A stretch of 64,000 nucleotides of DNA from Salinigranum rubrum (GTDB lineage Archaea; Halobacteriota; Halobacteria; Halobacteriales; Haloferacaceae). Under the pieces are notes generated by a model, which was not told where the DNA came from, searched no databases, and saw only the letters and a program-made list of their open reading frames with translations. Positions 9,486-17,997 of this stretch are shown piece by piece. Location of the stretch: positions 3,596,001 to 3,660,000 of the forward strand of contig NZ_CP026309.1 in the NCBI RefSeq assembly GCF_002906575.1, given 5' to 3'. Made by a program: the position numbers and the translations under genes. Numbering within the stretch: position 1 is the stretch's first letter; every line of letters starts with the position of its first letter.

Positions 9486-11011
9486 TCAGGCGAGGAACAC
9501 GTGCCGCGGGCGGTCGGCGAGCACGTCCCGGCCCCACTGGACCGTCTCGCGGAAGTCGTCGGAGCGGAAGAAGCCCATCGCGTCCTCCTGCGAGCGCCAC
9601 TGGCTGGAGATGAACATGTCGTTCTCGTCCTCGCGGTTGACCATCAGCGCCGTCTCGTGGTGGCCCTCCATCTCGCCGAGCAGGCCACCGACGACGTCGA
9701 ACTTCTCGACGAACTCCTCGCGGTACTCGGGCTTCACCGTGTAGAACATCCCCATCGTCCCGAAGCCGCTCTCCTCGCCCGCGCGGGAGACGATGTCGGG
9801 GAGTTCCGAGAGGAAACCCGCAGCAGTTTCGGCGGCGGAACCGGTCTCCCAGATGCTCACCACGGCCGTCCTGTCGACCGTCTCGGCCTCGTAGACGGCG
9901 GTCTTGACGTGCGTGCCGTAGTGGTCGAAGTTCTTCCGGAGACCGTCGACCTCCTCGAACAGTTCGTCGGGGTCGGCCTCGGAGTAGAGGACGGTCGCGT
10001 AGACGTCCTCGCCGTGGGGCTTGCCGGCGTAGATGTTCAGGTCGTCGAGTTCGCCGCGGATGTCCGCGTCGTCGTCGCTCTCACCCCCGTGGTCGTGTCC
10101 ACCGCCCTCGCCGCCGTGGGCGTGGTCGGAGCCGTGCGGGTGGTCGCCGGACCCGCCGTGGGCGTGGTCGGAGCCGTGTGGGTGGTCGCCCGCGGCCGCG
10201 TGAGCGTGGGGGTGACCCTCGTCGGCCCCACCCGTCGGCACGGACTCGCCCGCGAGGTACGCGCCGAGGTCGCTCGGCGGGAACCGCCGGCCGACGTAGA
10301 ACCGGCCGAACTCGCCGTATCTGGCCGACACCTCGTCGAAGCGCATCTCGTAGACGATGTCCTTGATGTCCGTCGGGTCCGCGCCGAAGAGGGTGACGCC
10401 CCACTCGTAGTCGTCGAAGCCCACCGAGGAGGAGATGATCTGTTTGATCCGCCCGGCGTACTCCCGGCCGGTGTCGCCGTGGGTCGACATCATCTCGCGG
10501 CGTTCGTCGAACGGGAGCATGTACCAGTTGTCCTCGCCCTCGCGGCGCTTCGACATCGGGTAGAAGGAGACGTACTCGTCGTCGGGGAGGTCGGGCGTCA
10601 TCTTCCCCTCGATGTACCGCCTGAGACCCTCGTCGATGTCCTCCTCGTCCCGGTGAAGTAGTCGTCCGAGACGTAGCCCGACACCTCGGTGACCGAGACG
10701 TACGACGTCGCCTGGTCGGTGAAACCGGCGAGCGCCGTCGTTTCGAACTGGCGCTCGGCGCGCGAGAGGTGGTCGAGGGAAGGGCGGAGATGCATGACGA
10801 GCAGGTCCGCCTTGTGCCCGAGGACGCTGAAGACGGCGCTCGCTCCCTCGTCGGCGTCCTCGACGGCCTCGTGGGCGGAGAGATAGGCGACGCCCTCCTC
10901 GACGGCGCGACGCCGTTCTCGCTCCGGCGCGTCGCGCCAGGCGTCCCAGTCGACGGTTCTGAAGTCGTGGAGCACGAACCAGCCCTCGTCAGTCGGTGGT
11001 GCTTCTGGCAT
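9486..11011 (-). CDS. pitA: PitA: chlorite-dismutase-like/ABM fusion haem protein, frame interrupted
   Basis: About 508 residues after one base is restored. The N-terminal half is a chlorite-dismutase-family domain ([14 protein letters not shown] through about residue 235). A His-rich linker follows (about 240-300, many HPHG and HAHG units). The C-terminal half is a second dimeric alpha/beta-barrel or antibiotic-biosynthesis-monooxygenase-like domain. The same fusion is known from Haloferax PitA. Related archaeal Cld-family proteins bind haem or coprohaem and can act in haem synthesis; the linker may bind metal. The frame breaks at ccc 10649-10651: an extra C joins SDDYFTG to [15 protein letters not shown] and so to [10 protein letters not shown]. 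Without it the second half would have to start at its internal ATG (10601). The gene is divergent from the dehydrogenase at 11408. Confidence 0.85.
10111..10194 (-). repeat. Tandem repeat (2 x 42 bases) coding the His-rich linker of PitA
   Basis: Two copies of a 42-base unit lie head to tail (10111-10152 and 10153-10194), differing at only a few bases. Each codes the 14-residue unit [15 protein letters not shown]. Further His/Gly-rich codons flank them. In-frame unit changes would lengthen or shorten the linker without harming the two folded domains. Confidence 0.8.
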
Positions 11012-11407
11012 GGGTGGGGGTTAGAAAGGCAGCGGTATGGGGTTTGCGTGTTCCTCCACCACACGACCGGCGACCGAAGCGGGGCGTTCCGAGAGACCGC
11101 CGGAAACGAGCGAGTCTCACGTGTCGATCGAATATAATTAATTGTACCAATGAGTCCACCACTTCACTTGTTTAGTTCTGTTTCCGACTTGTTTATCGGT
11201 TGTGGCTGTTTTTATCGATATACATCCGCGAAAATCACGCATCTAGTCTAATCGAACAGCTTTGTCGGTTCGCTCGATACAACTTATTCCATCACGAACG
11301 ACGTAACGCGAGCGAGAGGGAGCGAACGGAGTCGCGACCCGTCGGAGCGCCGCGACCGGACAAAACGTTCCGAATGTTTATGTAAGATTGCTCCGTGGAT
11401 TGGATGC
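11012..11407. other. Gene-free 396-base divergent intergenic region
   Basis: It separates pitA from the dehydrogenase and is markedly AT-rich between about 11130 and 11290 (aatataattaattg, then several tgttta and tttatcgat tracts). It holds the TATA box of the dehydrogenase and probably the pitA promoter. No RNA gene or convincing small ORF was found. It marks the left edge of the catabolic region. Confidence 0.5.
11377..11384 (+). promoter_or_regulatory. TATA box of the alcohol dehydrogenase gene
   Basis: The octamer tttatgta lies 24-31 bases before the ATG at 11408, the spacing expected for a leaderless archaeal transcript. It supports ATG 11408 over the out-of-frame ATG at 11404. Confidence 0.5.
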
Positions 11408-12520
11408 ATGCAGATAGACGCAGCGGTCGTCAGAGAGGAGGGTGGTGCGTTCGAAATCGAGTCAGTCGAGCTAGAGGAACCGCAGGCCGACGAGGTGCTC
11501 GTCCGGGTCGTCGGCGCGGGCGTGTGTCACACCGACATGATCGTCCGCGACCAGATGTATCCGACGCCGCTTCCCGCCGTCTTGGGACACGAGGGGTCGG
11601 GCGTGGTCGAACGAGTCGGCGAGGGCGTCACGGCCGTCGAACCGGGCGACCGGGTCGTACTGAGCTTCGACTTCGACCACACCTGCACGAGTTGTCGGGA
11701 CGGCCACCCCGCCTACTGCGAGGACTTCTTCGCGTACAACTTCGGCGGGTCGCGGCCGTCGGACGGCACCTCGCCGCTCTCGAAGGAGGGAGAGACCATC
11801 AGCGGGCGGTTCTTCGGCCAGTCGTCGTTCGCGACGTACGCCATCGCCACCGAGCGCAACGTGGTCCCTGTCGACGACGACGTGCCCCTCGAACTCCTGG
11901 GGCCGCTCGGCTGTGGCATCCAGACCGGTGCGGGCGGCGTCATCAACACGCTCGACCCGCAGGCGGGGTCGTCCATCGCCATCTTCGGGGCCGGCTCCGT
12001 GGGACTGTCGGCCGTGATGGCCGCGGGCATCAAGGGCTGTACCGAGATACTCTCCATCGACCTCAAGCCCAACCGACTGGAGAAGGCGGCCGAACTCGGC
12101 GCGACTCACACCGTCAACCCCGAGGAGGTCGACGACGTGGTCGAACACGTCCAGGAACTGACGGGCGGCGGCGCCGACTACGCGCTGGAGACGACCGGCG
12201 TGCCGCAGGTAGCCGAACAGGCCGTCGAAGCCCTCGCCCACCGCGGGACGCTCGGCATCATCGGCGCGCCGGCACTGGGCACCGAGGCGAGCTACGACGT
12301 GAACAACCTCATCCTGCTCGGCCGCACCATCACCGGCATCGTCGAGGGCGACTCCGACCCACAGCAGTTCATCCCGGACCTCATCGAACTCTACAGGCAA
12401 GGAAAGTTCCCGTTCGACGAACTCGTCACGTACTACGACTTCGAGGACATCGAGCAGGCCGTCGAAGACTCCGAGTCCGGTGACACCATCAAGCCCGTCC
12501 TCCGGATGAGCGAACCCTGA
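11408..12520 (+). CDS. Zinc-dependent aryl-alcohol-type dehydrogenase
   Basis: The protein has 370 residues and is a medium-chain dehydrogenase. Catalytic zinc ligands are Cys40 (GAGVCHTD), His61-Glu62 (LGHEGSG) and Cys169 (GPLGCGIQTG). The Rossmann motif GAGSVGL is near 194-200, and an acidic residue after strand 2 (SIDLKPNR) points to NAD rather than NADP. Length and the segment around CTSCRDGHPAYC resemble benzyl/aryl-alcohol dehydrogenases, which oxidise benzyl alcohols to aldehydes. The structural zinc lobe shows only three of the usual four Cys; the first position is Asp or His. It heads the catabolic region and stands alone on its strand, with the hydratase and hydroxyacyl-CoA dehydrogenase genes converging on it. 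Substrate specificity is inferred only. Confidence 0.82.
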   Translation: MQIDAAVVREEGGAFEIESVELEEPQADEVLVRVVGAGVCHTDMIVRDQMYPTPLPAVLGHEGSGVVERVGEGVTAVEPGDRVVLSFDFDHTCTSCRDGHPAYCEDFFAYNFGGSRPSDGTSPLSKEGETISGRFFGQSSFATYAIATERNVVPVDDDVPLELLGPLGCGIQTGAGGVINTLDPQAGSSIAIFGAGSVGLSAVMAAGIKGCTEILSIDLKPNRLEKAAELGATHTVNPEEVDDVVEHVQELTGGGADYALETTGVPQVAEQAVEALAHRGTLGIIGAPALGTEASYDVNNLILLGRTITGIVEGDSDPQQFIPDLIELYRQGKFPFDELVTYYDFEDIEQAVEDSESGDTIKPVLRMSEP

Positions 12521-12555
12521 CGGGGACTCGGAACGCAGCCGGGCGCTCCCGAACG

Positions 12556-13356
12556 CTATCGCCCCTTCCACTCGGGGTCGCGCTCTTCGAAGAACGCGTC
12601 GATGCCCTCGTTCTTGTCGTGGGACGAAAAGAGCTGAACGAACAGGTTCGCCTCGTAGTCGAGGCCGTCTTCGAGGCCGAGACGACTGCTCGCCTTGATG
12701 GCTTCCTTCCCGAGTTCGAGCGCGAGTGGTGACTTGTCGGCCATCGAGCGGGCGATGTCGTCGACGCGAGCGTCGAACTCCTCGTCCGAACAGACGACGT
12801 CCACCAGCCCGAGTTCCCGCGCCTCTTCGGCCGACACCAGTTCGCCGGTGAGGACGAGCCGCATCGCCTGTCCCTCTCCCACGAGCCGGGGGAGACGCTG
12901 CGTGCCGCCACCGCCGGGGATGAGCCCGAGGTTGATTTCGGGCTGACCGATCTTCGCCCGCTCGTGGGCGACGCGGACGTCACAGGCGAGCGCGAGTTCG
13001 CAGCCGCCGCCGAGCGCGTGGCCGTTGAGGCGGGCGATAACGGGTTGCGGCAGGTCCGCGACGGCCTCGTACACCCGGGGGCGTCGGCTCGCCTCGCGCT
13101 GTTCGAACGTGTCGCGCTCGCGGAGTTCCGAGACGTCCGCGCCGGCGACGAACGCCTTCGCCTCGTCCGCGCCGGTCAGGACGACCACGCGGACGTCGCT
13201 CTCGGCGATGCGGCCGACGACCCGTTTCAACTCGGTCCGGACCTGGCCGTTGAGCGCGTTCCGAGCGTCGGGTCGGTCGATGGTGACCCGGGCGACGTCG
13301 TCGTCGACCGAGCACCGAACGAGGTCGCAGTCGTCGGCGTGCGGCAGGTCGGTCAC
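12556..13356 (-). CDS. Enoyl-CoA hydratase/isomerase family protein (paralogue 1)
   Basis: The protein has 266 residues with the full crotonase fold. It has the oxyanion-hole segments AFVAGADVSEL and NGHALGGGCELALACDV, a Glu at about 142 in KIGQPEINLGLIPGGGGTQRL, and the C-terminal EGIDAFFEERDPEW. Such enzymes hydrate trans-2-enoyl-CoA or isomerise double bonds during beta-oxidation. The gene starts with GTG at 13356, which overlaps the stop of the 3-hydroxyacyl-CoA dehydrogenase (GTGA). The two are translationally coupled and probably catalyse consecutive steps. The Glu pair needed for hydratase activity is only partly evident, so isomerase or hydrolase activity remains possible. Confidence 0.88.
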   Translation of the reverse strand: MTDLPHADDCDLVRCSVDDDVARVTIDRPDARNALNGQVRTELKRVVGRIAESDVRVVVLTGADEAKAFVAGADVSELRERDTFEQREASRRPRVYEAVADLPQPVIARLNGHALGGGCELALACDVRVAHERAKIGQPEINLGLIPGGGGTQRLPRLVGEGQAMRLVLTGELVSAEEARELGLVDVVCSDEEFDARVDDIARSMADKSPLALELGKEAIKASSRLGLEDGLDYEANLFVQLFSSHDKNEGIDAFFEERDPEWKGR

Positions 13357-14246
13357 GCGCCGTCCCCTCCCGTGTCGCCGTCGGCGGGCCGCACCGCCTC
13401 GCCGTCCTCCCAGACGTAGAACCCCTCGCCGCTCTTCTTGCCCAGGTTGCCGGCGCGGACCTTCCGCTTGAGCACCTGCGGGGGCCGGAAGCGCTCGCCG
13501 AGTTCCTCCCGCAGGTATTCGAGGATGTCGAGGCGGACGTCGAGGCCGACGACGTCGGTCAGTTCGAGGGGCCCCATCGGGTGTCGGTAGCCGAGTTCCA
13601 TCGCAGCGTCGATGTCGTCCGCGGAGGCGACCCCCTCCTCGACCATCCGCATGGCCTCACAGCCGAGGGCGACGCCCAGTCGGGAGGACGCGAAGCCCGG
13701 CGCGTCTCTGACCTCGACCGCGGTCTTGTCGATGTCGTCGACGAACGACAGCGCGAACGCGCGGGTGTCGGCGTCGGTCTGTTCGGCGAGGACGACCTCG
13801 ACGAGGCCCATGATGTGGACCGGGTTGAAGAAGTGGAGGCCGACGGCTCTGGCAGGCGAATCGAGGACGCTCGCGATCTCCGTGACCGACAGCGACGAGG
13901 TGTTGGTGGCGATGACCGTCTCCTCGTCGGCGCACCCTTCGACGTCGCGGAACGTCTCCTGCTTGAGGTCGATGTCTTCGGGGACGGCCTCGACGACGAG
14001 CGACGCGCCCGACACCGCGGCTTCGAGGTCGGTGACCCCCTCGATGCGGTCGAACGCCGCGTCGGCCTCGTCGGCCGAGAGTTTGTCGCGTTCGACCCCG
14101 CCGTCGAGGTTCGAGCGGATGGCGTCGAGTCCGTCGTTCACGTACGACCGTTCGATGTCGCGGAGGCGGACGTCGTGGCCGGCCATCGCGGCGACCTGCG
14201 CGATGCCGTGGCCCATGGTCCCCGCGCCGAGTACACACACTTGCAT
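13353..14246 (-). CDS. 3-hydroxyacyl-CoA dehydrogenase
   Basis: The protein has 297 residues, the normal length of the single-function short enzyme (HBDH/FadB2 type). The N-terminus carries the NAD site GAGTMGHGIAQ. The catalytic His lies in LHFFNPVHIMGLVEV with a following Glu, and the C-terminal helical domain has YRHPMGPLELTDVVGLD and GEGFYVWEDG. It oxidises (S)-3-hydroxyacyl-CoA to 3-oxoacyl-CoA with NAD in the cytoplasm. The ATG at 14246 (MQVCVLGAG) is chosen because longer frames upstream add only Arg/Ser-rich antisense-like sequence. It overlaps the enoyl-CoA hydratase downstream by four bases and belongs to the side-chain oxidation set of this region. Confidence 0.92.
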   Translation of the reverse strand: MQVCVLGAGTMGHGIAQVAAMAGHDVRLRDIERSYVNDGLDAIRSNLDGGVERDKLSADEADAAFDRIEGVTDLEAAVSGASLVVEAVPEDIDLKQETFRDVEGCADEETVIATNTSSLSVTEIASVLDSPARAVGLHFFNPVHIMGLVEVVLAEQTDADTRAFALSFVDDIDKTAVEVRDAPGFASSRLGVALGCEAMRMVEEGVASADDIDAAMELGYRHPMGPLELTDVVGLDVRLDILEYLREELGERFRPPQVLKRKVRAGNLGKKSGEGFYVWEDGEAVRPADGDTGGDGA

Positions 14247-14355
14247 CGTCGCCTTACCCACGACGCGGAGGGCATAAAACACCACACCTCGCCCGTCCGC
14301 TCCCGCCGGTGTCCGAAGCCCGCCATCGACGTTCTCCGACGGCCGACGTGCGGGC

Positions 14356-15153
14356 TCAGTGCCCCTCGAACTCGGCGTCGCGCTTGTCGAGGAACGCTTC
14401 GACACCCTCGGCGTGGTCATCGGAGTCGTAGACGAGGCCCTGGGCGACGGCCTCGTCCCTGACGGCCTGCTCGTACGGCTTCCGCGCACCCTCGTCGAGG
14501 AGGCGCTTCGCGTGTCTGAGCGCGACGGTCGGCCCCTCGGCGACGGTCTCGACCACCTCGTCGGCGCGCTCGTCGAACTCGTCGTCGTCGAAGACGTGCG
14601 TGAAGAGGCCCAGTTCTTCGGCCTCGGCCGCCGAGAGGAGTTCGCCCGTGAACACGAGGCGCTTGGCGGTGTTGACCCCGACCACCCGGGGCAGGAGGTG
14701 CGACGCGCCCGAGTCGACGCTCAGACCGACCCGTCGGAAGGAGAAGCCGACGACGCTCGACTCGGAGGCGACCTGGAGGTCGCAGGCGATGGCGAGCGTC
14801 GCGCCCGCACCGACCGCCGGACCGTCTATCCGTGCGACCGTCGGGAGCGAGCAGGCGGCGACGCTCGCGACCCCTCGGCTCACCGTCCGCTGGAGTTCGC
14901 GGACGTGGTCGTCGACCGGGGCGTCGGAGTCGGCCCGCTCGCGCATCCGCTCGATGTCGCCGCCGGCGCAGAACGCCCCGCCCGTCCCCGTGACGACGAC
15001 GCAGCGGACGTCGTCGCGGTCGTCGATGGCCGAGAAGTGGTCGGCGAGCGCGCCGGCGACCGCCGCTGACAGGGCGTTCTTCCGGTCGGGGCGGTCGATG
15101 GTCACGGTGGCGACGCCCGCGGAGACGTCGAGCGTGACAGGGTCGGAGGTCAT
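14356..15153 (-). CDS. Enoyl-CoA hydratase/isomerase family protein (paralogue 2)
   Basis: The protein has 265 residues and a crotonase fold: AFCAGGDIERM and DGPAVGAGATLAIACDL form the oxyanion hole, and EGVEAFLDKRDAEFEGH is the C-terminal signature. At the site where hydratases have the second catalytic Glu the protein reads SFRRVGLSVDSGASHLL, without an obvious Glu. It may therefore be an isomerase, a hydrolase or a ring-modifying crotonase such as PaaG relatives. The start ATG at 15153 is chosen because MTSDPVTLDVSAGVATVTI aligns with the usual N-terminus. It lies upstream of the 3-hydroxyacyl-CoA dehydrogenase on the same strand (109-base gap) and is divergent from the thioesterase. Confidence 0.87.
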   Translation of the reverse strand: MTSDPVTLDVSAGVATVTIDRPDRKNALSAAVAGALADHFSAIDDRDDVRCVVVTGTGGAFCAGGDIERMRERADSDAPVDDHVRELQRTVSRGVASVAACSLPTVARIDGPAVGAGATLAIACDLQVASESSVVGFSFRRVGLSVDSGASHLLPRVVGVNTAKRLVFTGELLSAAEAEELGLFTHVFDDDEFDERADEVVETVAEGPTVALRHAKRLLDEGARKPYEQAVRDEAVAQGLVYDSDDHAEGVEAFLDKRDAEFEGH

Positions 15154-15253
15154 GTCGTGTACGACGCGAAGCGGGCGGCAAATAGCTTCGCATCGTCGAG
15201 ACGATTCACCGTGCGGGCGAGAGGTTTTCAGCCGGGGCGGCGAACGACGCCCT

Positions 15254-15703
15254 ATGCCGACGCTGATGGACACGTACCTGGAGAACCGCTGGGAGGTCCA
15301 GCCGAACCACTCGAACAACTTCGGGAGCGCACACGGCGGCAACGTCATGAAGTGGCTCGACGGCCTCGGCGGCCTCTCGGCCATGCGCTTCGCCGGCGAG
15401 ACGTGTGTGACGGCGAAGATGGACGAGTTGAACTTCGAGCGGCCCATCCCCGTCGGGGAGACGGCGCTCGTCGAGTCGTACGTGTACGAGGCGGGTCGGA
15501 CGAGCGTCAAGGTCCGGCTCAGAGCCTTCCGGGAGGACCCACGAACCGGCGAGACCGAACTCACGACGAGTTCGTACGCGACGTACGTCGCCGTCGACGA
15601 CGCGAACACGCCGACGCCCGTCCCCGACCTCGACGTGGTGACCGACGAGGGGCGCCGCCTCCAGCGCGCGGCGCTCGACGCCCATCCCGACCGGGAGACG
15701 TGA
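15254..15703 (+). CDS. Acyl-CoA thioesterase, hotdog fold
   Basis: The protein has 149 residues and belongs to the YciA/BACH type of hotdog thioesterases. NHSNNFGSAHGGNVMKWLD carries the Asn-Gly-Gly-Asp region, with the catalytic Asp on the central helix. MDELNFERPIPVGE and TSVKVRLRAF follow in normal order. These enzymes hydrolyse acyl-CoA to the free acid and CoA. In this setting the gene may release CoA from stalled or overloaded aromatic or aliphatic intermediates. It stands alone on the plus strand between two enoyl-CoA hydratase genes. ATG 15254 begins MPTLMDTYLENR. Confidence 0.87.
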   Translation: MPTLMDTYLENRWEVQPNHSNNFGSAHGGNVMKWLDGLGGLSAMRFAGETCVTAKMDELNFERPIPVGETALVESYVYEAGRTSVKVRLRAFREDPRTGETELTTSSYATYVAVDDANTPTPVPDLDVVTDEGRRLQRAALDAHPDRET

Positions 15704-15715
15704 GAGACGCGCGAG

Positions 15716-16522
15716 TCAGGCCCAGTCGGGGTCGCGCCGGTCGAAGAACGCGTCGATGCCCTCCGCGAAGCGGTCGGTCCCGCTCGCCGCGACGACGGCC
15801 TCGCGTTCGAGCGCGAGGTGTTCGTCCAGACTCGTCTCCAGGGCGCTGTCGACGAGCGCCTTCGTCTCGCCGACCAGGGAGGGAGGATGGCGGGTGAACC
15901 GCTCGACGAACCCTGCGACCTGGTCGTCGAACGCCGCGGGCGACCCGTCGTAGACGGCCGAGACGAGGCCGAAGTCACGGGCTTCCTCCGCGGACAGCGG
16001 GTCGGGCGAGAACAGCACCTCCCGGGCGCGGTACGGCCCGAGGAGTCGCGCGAGGAAGAACGGCGTCGCGTTGTCGGGGGTCAGTCCGATGCGCGCGTAG
16101 GCCGCGTCGAACGTCGCCTCCTCGTGGGCGACGACGAGGTCGCAGGCGAGCGCGAAACCGAACCCGCCGCCGGCCGCGACACCGGTGACCGCGGCGACGA
16201 CGAGCGCGGGAACGGCGCGGATGGCGGTGACGAGTTCGTTCGACGCCGAGACGATGTCGTCGACGACCTCCGAACGCGACTCGGGCGGTTGCTCGCGGAG
16301 ATGCCGGAGGTCCGCGCCGACGGCGAATCCCCCCTCCCCACGGAGGACGACGACCCGCGCGCGCTCGGCAGCGACCGCGACACCCTCGCGCATCGCATCC
16401 ACGACGGGGGCGGTGAAGCTGTTCATCGACTCGTCGCCCGGTTCGAGCACCACCCACGCGACGCGGTCCGTCCGGTACTCGACGCGGACGCGGTCGTGCA
16501 GGCGGTCGGTTCGGGTCGTCAC
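15716..16522 (-). CDS. Enoyl-CoA hydratase/isomerase family protein (paralogue 3)
   Basis: The protein has 268 residues of crotonase fold with GFAVGADLRHL, VTGVAAGGGFGFALACDL, and C-terminal EGIDAFFDRRDPDWA. The second catalytic Glu position is in YARIGLTPDNATPFFLARL, where Asp replaces Glu. This substitution pattern is found in isomerases of the PaaG/ECI kind, so double-bond isomerisation is as likely as hydration. It starts with GTG at 16522, overlapping the stop of the HMG-CoA-synthase-like gene (GTGA), and is the last gene of a three-gene unit thiolase, HMGS-DUF35, hydratase. Confidence 0.86.
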   Translation of the reverse strand: MTTRTDRLHDRVRVEYRTDRVAWVVLEPGDESMNSFTAPVVDAMREGVAVAAERARVVVLRGEGGFAVGADLRHLREQPPESRSEVVDDIVSASNELVTAIRAVPALVVAAVTGVAAGGGFGFALACDLVVAHEEATFDAAYARIGLTPDNATPFFLARLLGPYRAREVLFSPDPLSAEEARDFGLVSAVYDGSPAAFDDQVAGFVERFTRHPPSLVGETKALVDSALETSLDEHLALEREAVVAASGTDRFAEGIDAFFDRRDPDWA

Positions 16523-17997
16523 CGACCCGTCTCCGTCGACTCCGCCGGCACGAACTTCGCCCCGTAGCGCGACACGCCCTCCTGCGTGTAGATTCGGCGG
16601 ACGGTCGTCCGGACGGCGTCACCGACCGCGACGTCACCCGGGTCGCAGTCGGTCACCTGGGCGGGGACGACGACCGACCCCCCGCCCGAGCGCGCGGCGA
16701 GTCGAACCAGTACCGCGCCGTACGCGCCCTCGCGCCGCTGGAGGTCGACGAACTCCGGCGGCGCGCCGCCGTGGCCGATGACCGTCCGCGCCTCGACGGT
16801 TCCCTCGCGTTCGAGCGGGACTCGTTCGAACTCGACGCGCTCGTGACAGGCGTCGCAGGCACCCTCGCCGGGGAACGAGAGCGCGTCACACGCGGGGCAC
16901 CGACCGGCCGTGTGTAGGTATCGGCCGTCGAGCGTGCGCCGCCAGTTCGGGAGCGAGACGTTCGCCCCGCCGCCGGCGACGTCGCCGTCGCCGAGGCGTC
17001 CGCGCTTGCGGAGCGACTCGACGTAGCTCACCCCCTCGTTCTCGCTCTCGTCCGCATCGCCGTCGACTGTCACCGCCTCGTCGCTGTCGAGACTCCCCTC
17101 GAAGGCGACGGCGACAGCGCTCGATCCGCTCCCGAAGAACGCGGCGAGCGTCACTCCGTCGGCCGGCGTCGACTCATCCACGGATTCGAGAGCGGCGGCA
17201 AGGCCGATGGGAACGGTCGCCGCGCCGGCGTCGCCGATGCGGTCGACGACGAGGCCCGCGGCGACGGCGGAAGTCGGAATCCCCTCGCCCGCAACGCGGT
17301 ACGGGAGCGACCCGTTCGGCTGGTGGACGGCAGCGCCGCCGACGTCGTCGGGGTCGACGTCGAGACCGGCGACGGCCCGGCGGACGGTCTCTCGAACGAC
17401 TCCCCGCTCGTAGCTCGTGATGTCGAGCGACGTGGTCTCTCCGCCGGGTTCGCGGAGGCGCAGCCCCGGTGCCTCGTCCGTCGCCGCCGCGCGGCCGACG
17501 ACGGTGACGGGCGCGTCCTCGCCGACGACGAACGCGGCCGCGCCGGCACCCATCGCGTGGTCGGTGCCCCCGAGGTCACCCGTCGGCGCGTCGGCGACGA
17601 CAGCCAGCGCGGGGCCGGTCGCCGAGAGCGCCGTCTCCAGCGCGTCCGCGCCGGCGGCCGTACTCTGCCCGTGGTGGAATCCGCGAACCGTCTCGGAGAG
17701 TCCCAGCGCCCGTCCCAGCCGAGGGGTGAGTCCCTCCTCGGCGAGCGGCGGGGTCGTCGTCGCGAACGCCACCGTCGTCACATCGGTGGGGTCGAGCGAC
17801 GCGTTGTCGAGAGCGCGCCGCGCGGCGGCGACGCCCATCGTCAGCGCGTCTTCGTCGCCCGCGGGGACCGCAGCGGTGTCGATGCCCTTCCCCGCGAACG
17901 TGCCCCAGGCCTCCCGGACGGCCTCGCTCGTGACGCGGGCCCGCGGGACGTACACGCCCGCGGCGACGATTCCTCTCCTGCCCTCACCAGCGGTCAC
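16519..17997 (-). CDS. HMG-CoA-synthase-like protein fused to a DUF35 zinc-ribbon/OB-fold
   Basis: The protein has 492 residues. The N-terminal 310 have the thiolase/KAS III fold of HMG-CoA synthases (GVYVPRARV at the start, AAVHQPNGSLPYR with the conserved His, and a Gly-rich FFGSGSSAVAVAFE). The nucleophilic Cys normally found after the first half is absent: the site reads HHGQSTAAGADAL. The C-terminal part has a rubredoxin-like ribbon (CPACDALSFPG...CDACHE, about 375-395) and an OB fold (about 400-480), that is DUF35. In archaea DUF35 proteins bridge thiolase and HMG-CoA synthase. In anaerobic toluene degradation BbsA (DUF35) is needed for the thiolase BbsB. I infer a non-catalytic or differently catalytic partner of the adjacent thiolase, with which it overlaps by four bases (GTGA). 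Confidence 0.8.
   Translation of the reverse strand: MTAGEGRRGIVAAGVYVPRARVTSEAVREAWGTFAGKGIDTAAVPAGDEDALTMGVAAARRALDNASLDPTDVTTVAFATTTPPLAEEGLTPRLGRALGLSETVRGFHHGQSTAAGADALETALSATGPALAVVADAPTGDLGGTDHAMGAGAAAFVVGEDAPVTVVGRAAATDEAPGLRLREPGGETTSLDITSYERGVVRETVRRAVAGLDVDPDDVGGAAVHQPNGSLPYRVAGEGIPTSAVAAGLVVDRIGDAGAATVPIGLAAALESVDESTPADGVTLAAFFGSGSSAVAVAFEGSLDSDEAVTVDGDADESENEGVSYVESLRKRGRLGDGDVAGGGANVSLPNWRRTLDGRYLHTAGRCPACDALSFPGEGACDACHERVEFERVPLEREGTVEARTVIGHGGAPPEFVDLQRREGAYGAVLVRLAARSGGGSVVVPAQVTDCDPGDVAVGDAVRTTVRRIYTQEGVSRYGAKFVPAESTETGR

Noticed and set aside
11200-11385. A 61-codon open frame in the region upstream of the dehydrogenase
   Set aside because: AT-rich codons and no motif. 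It overlaps the TATA box of the dehydrogenase.
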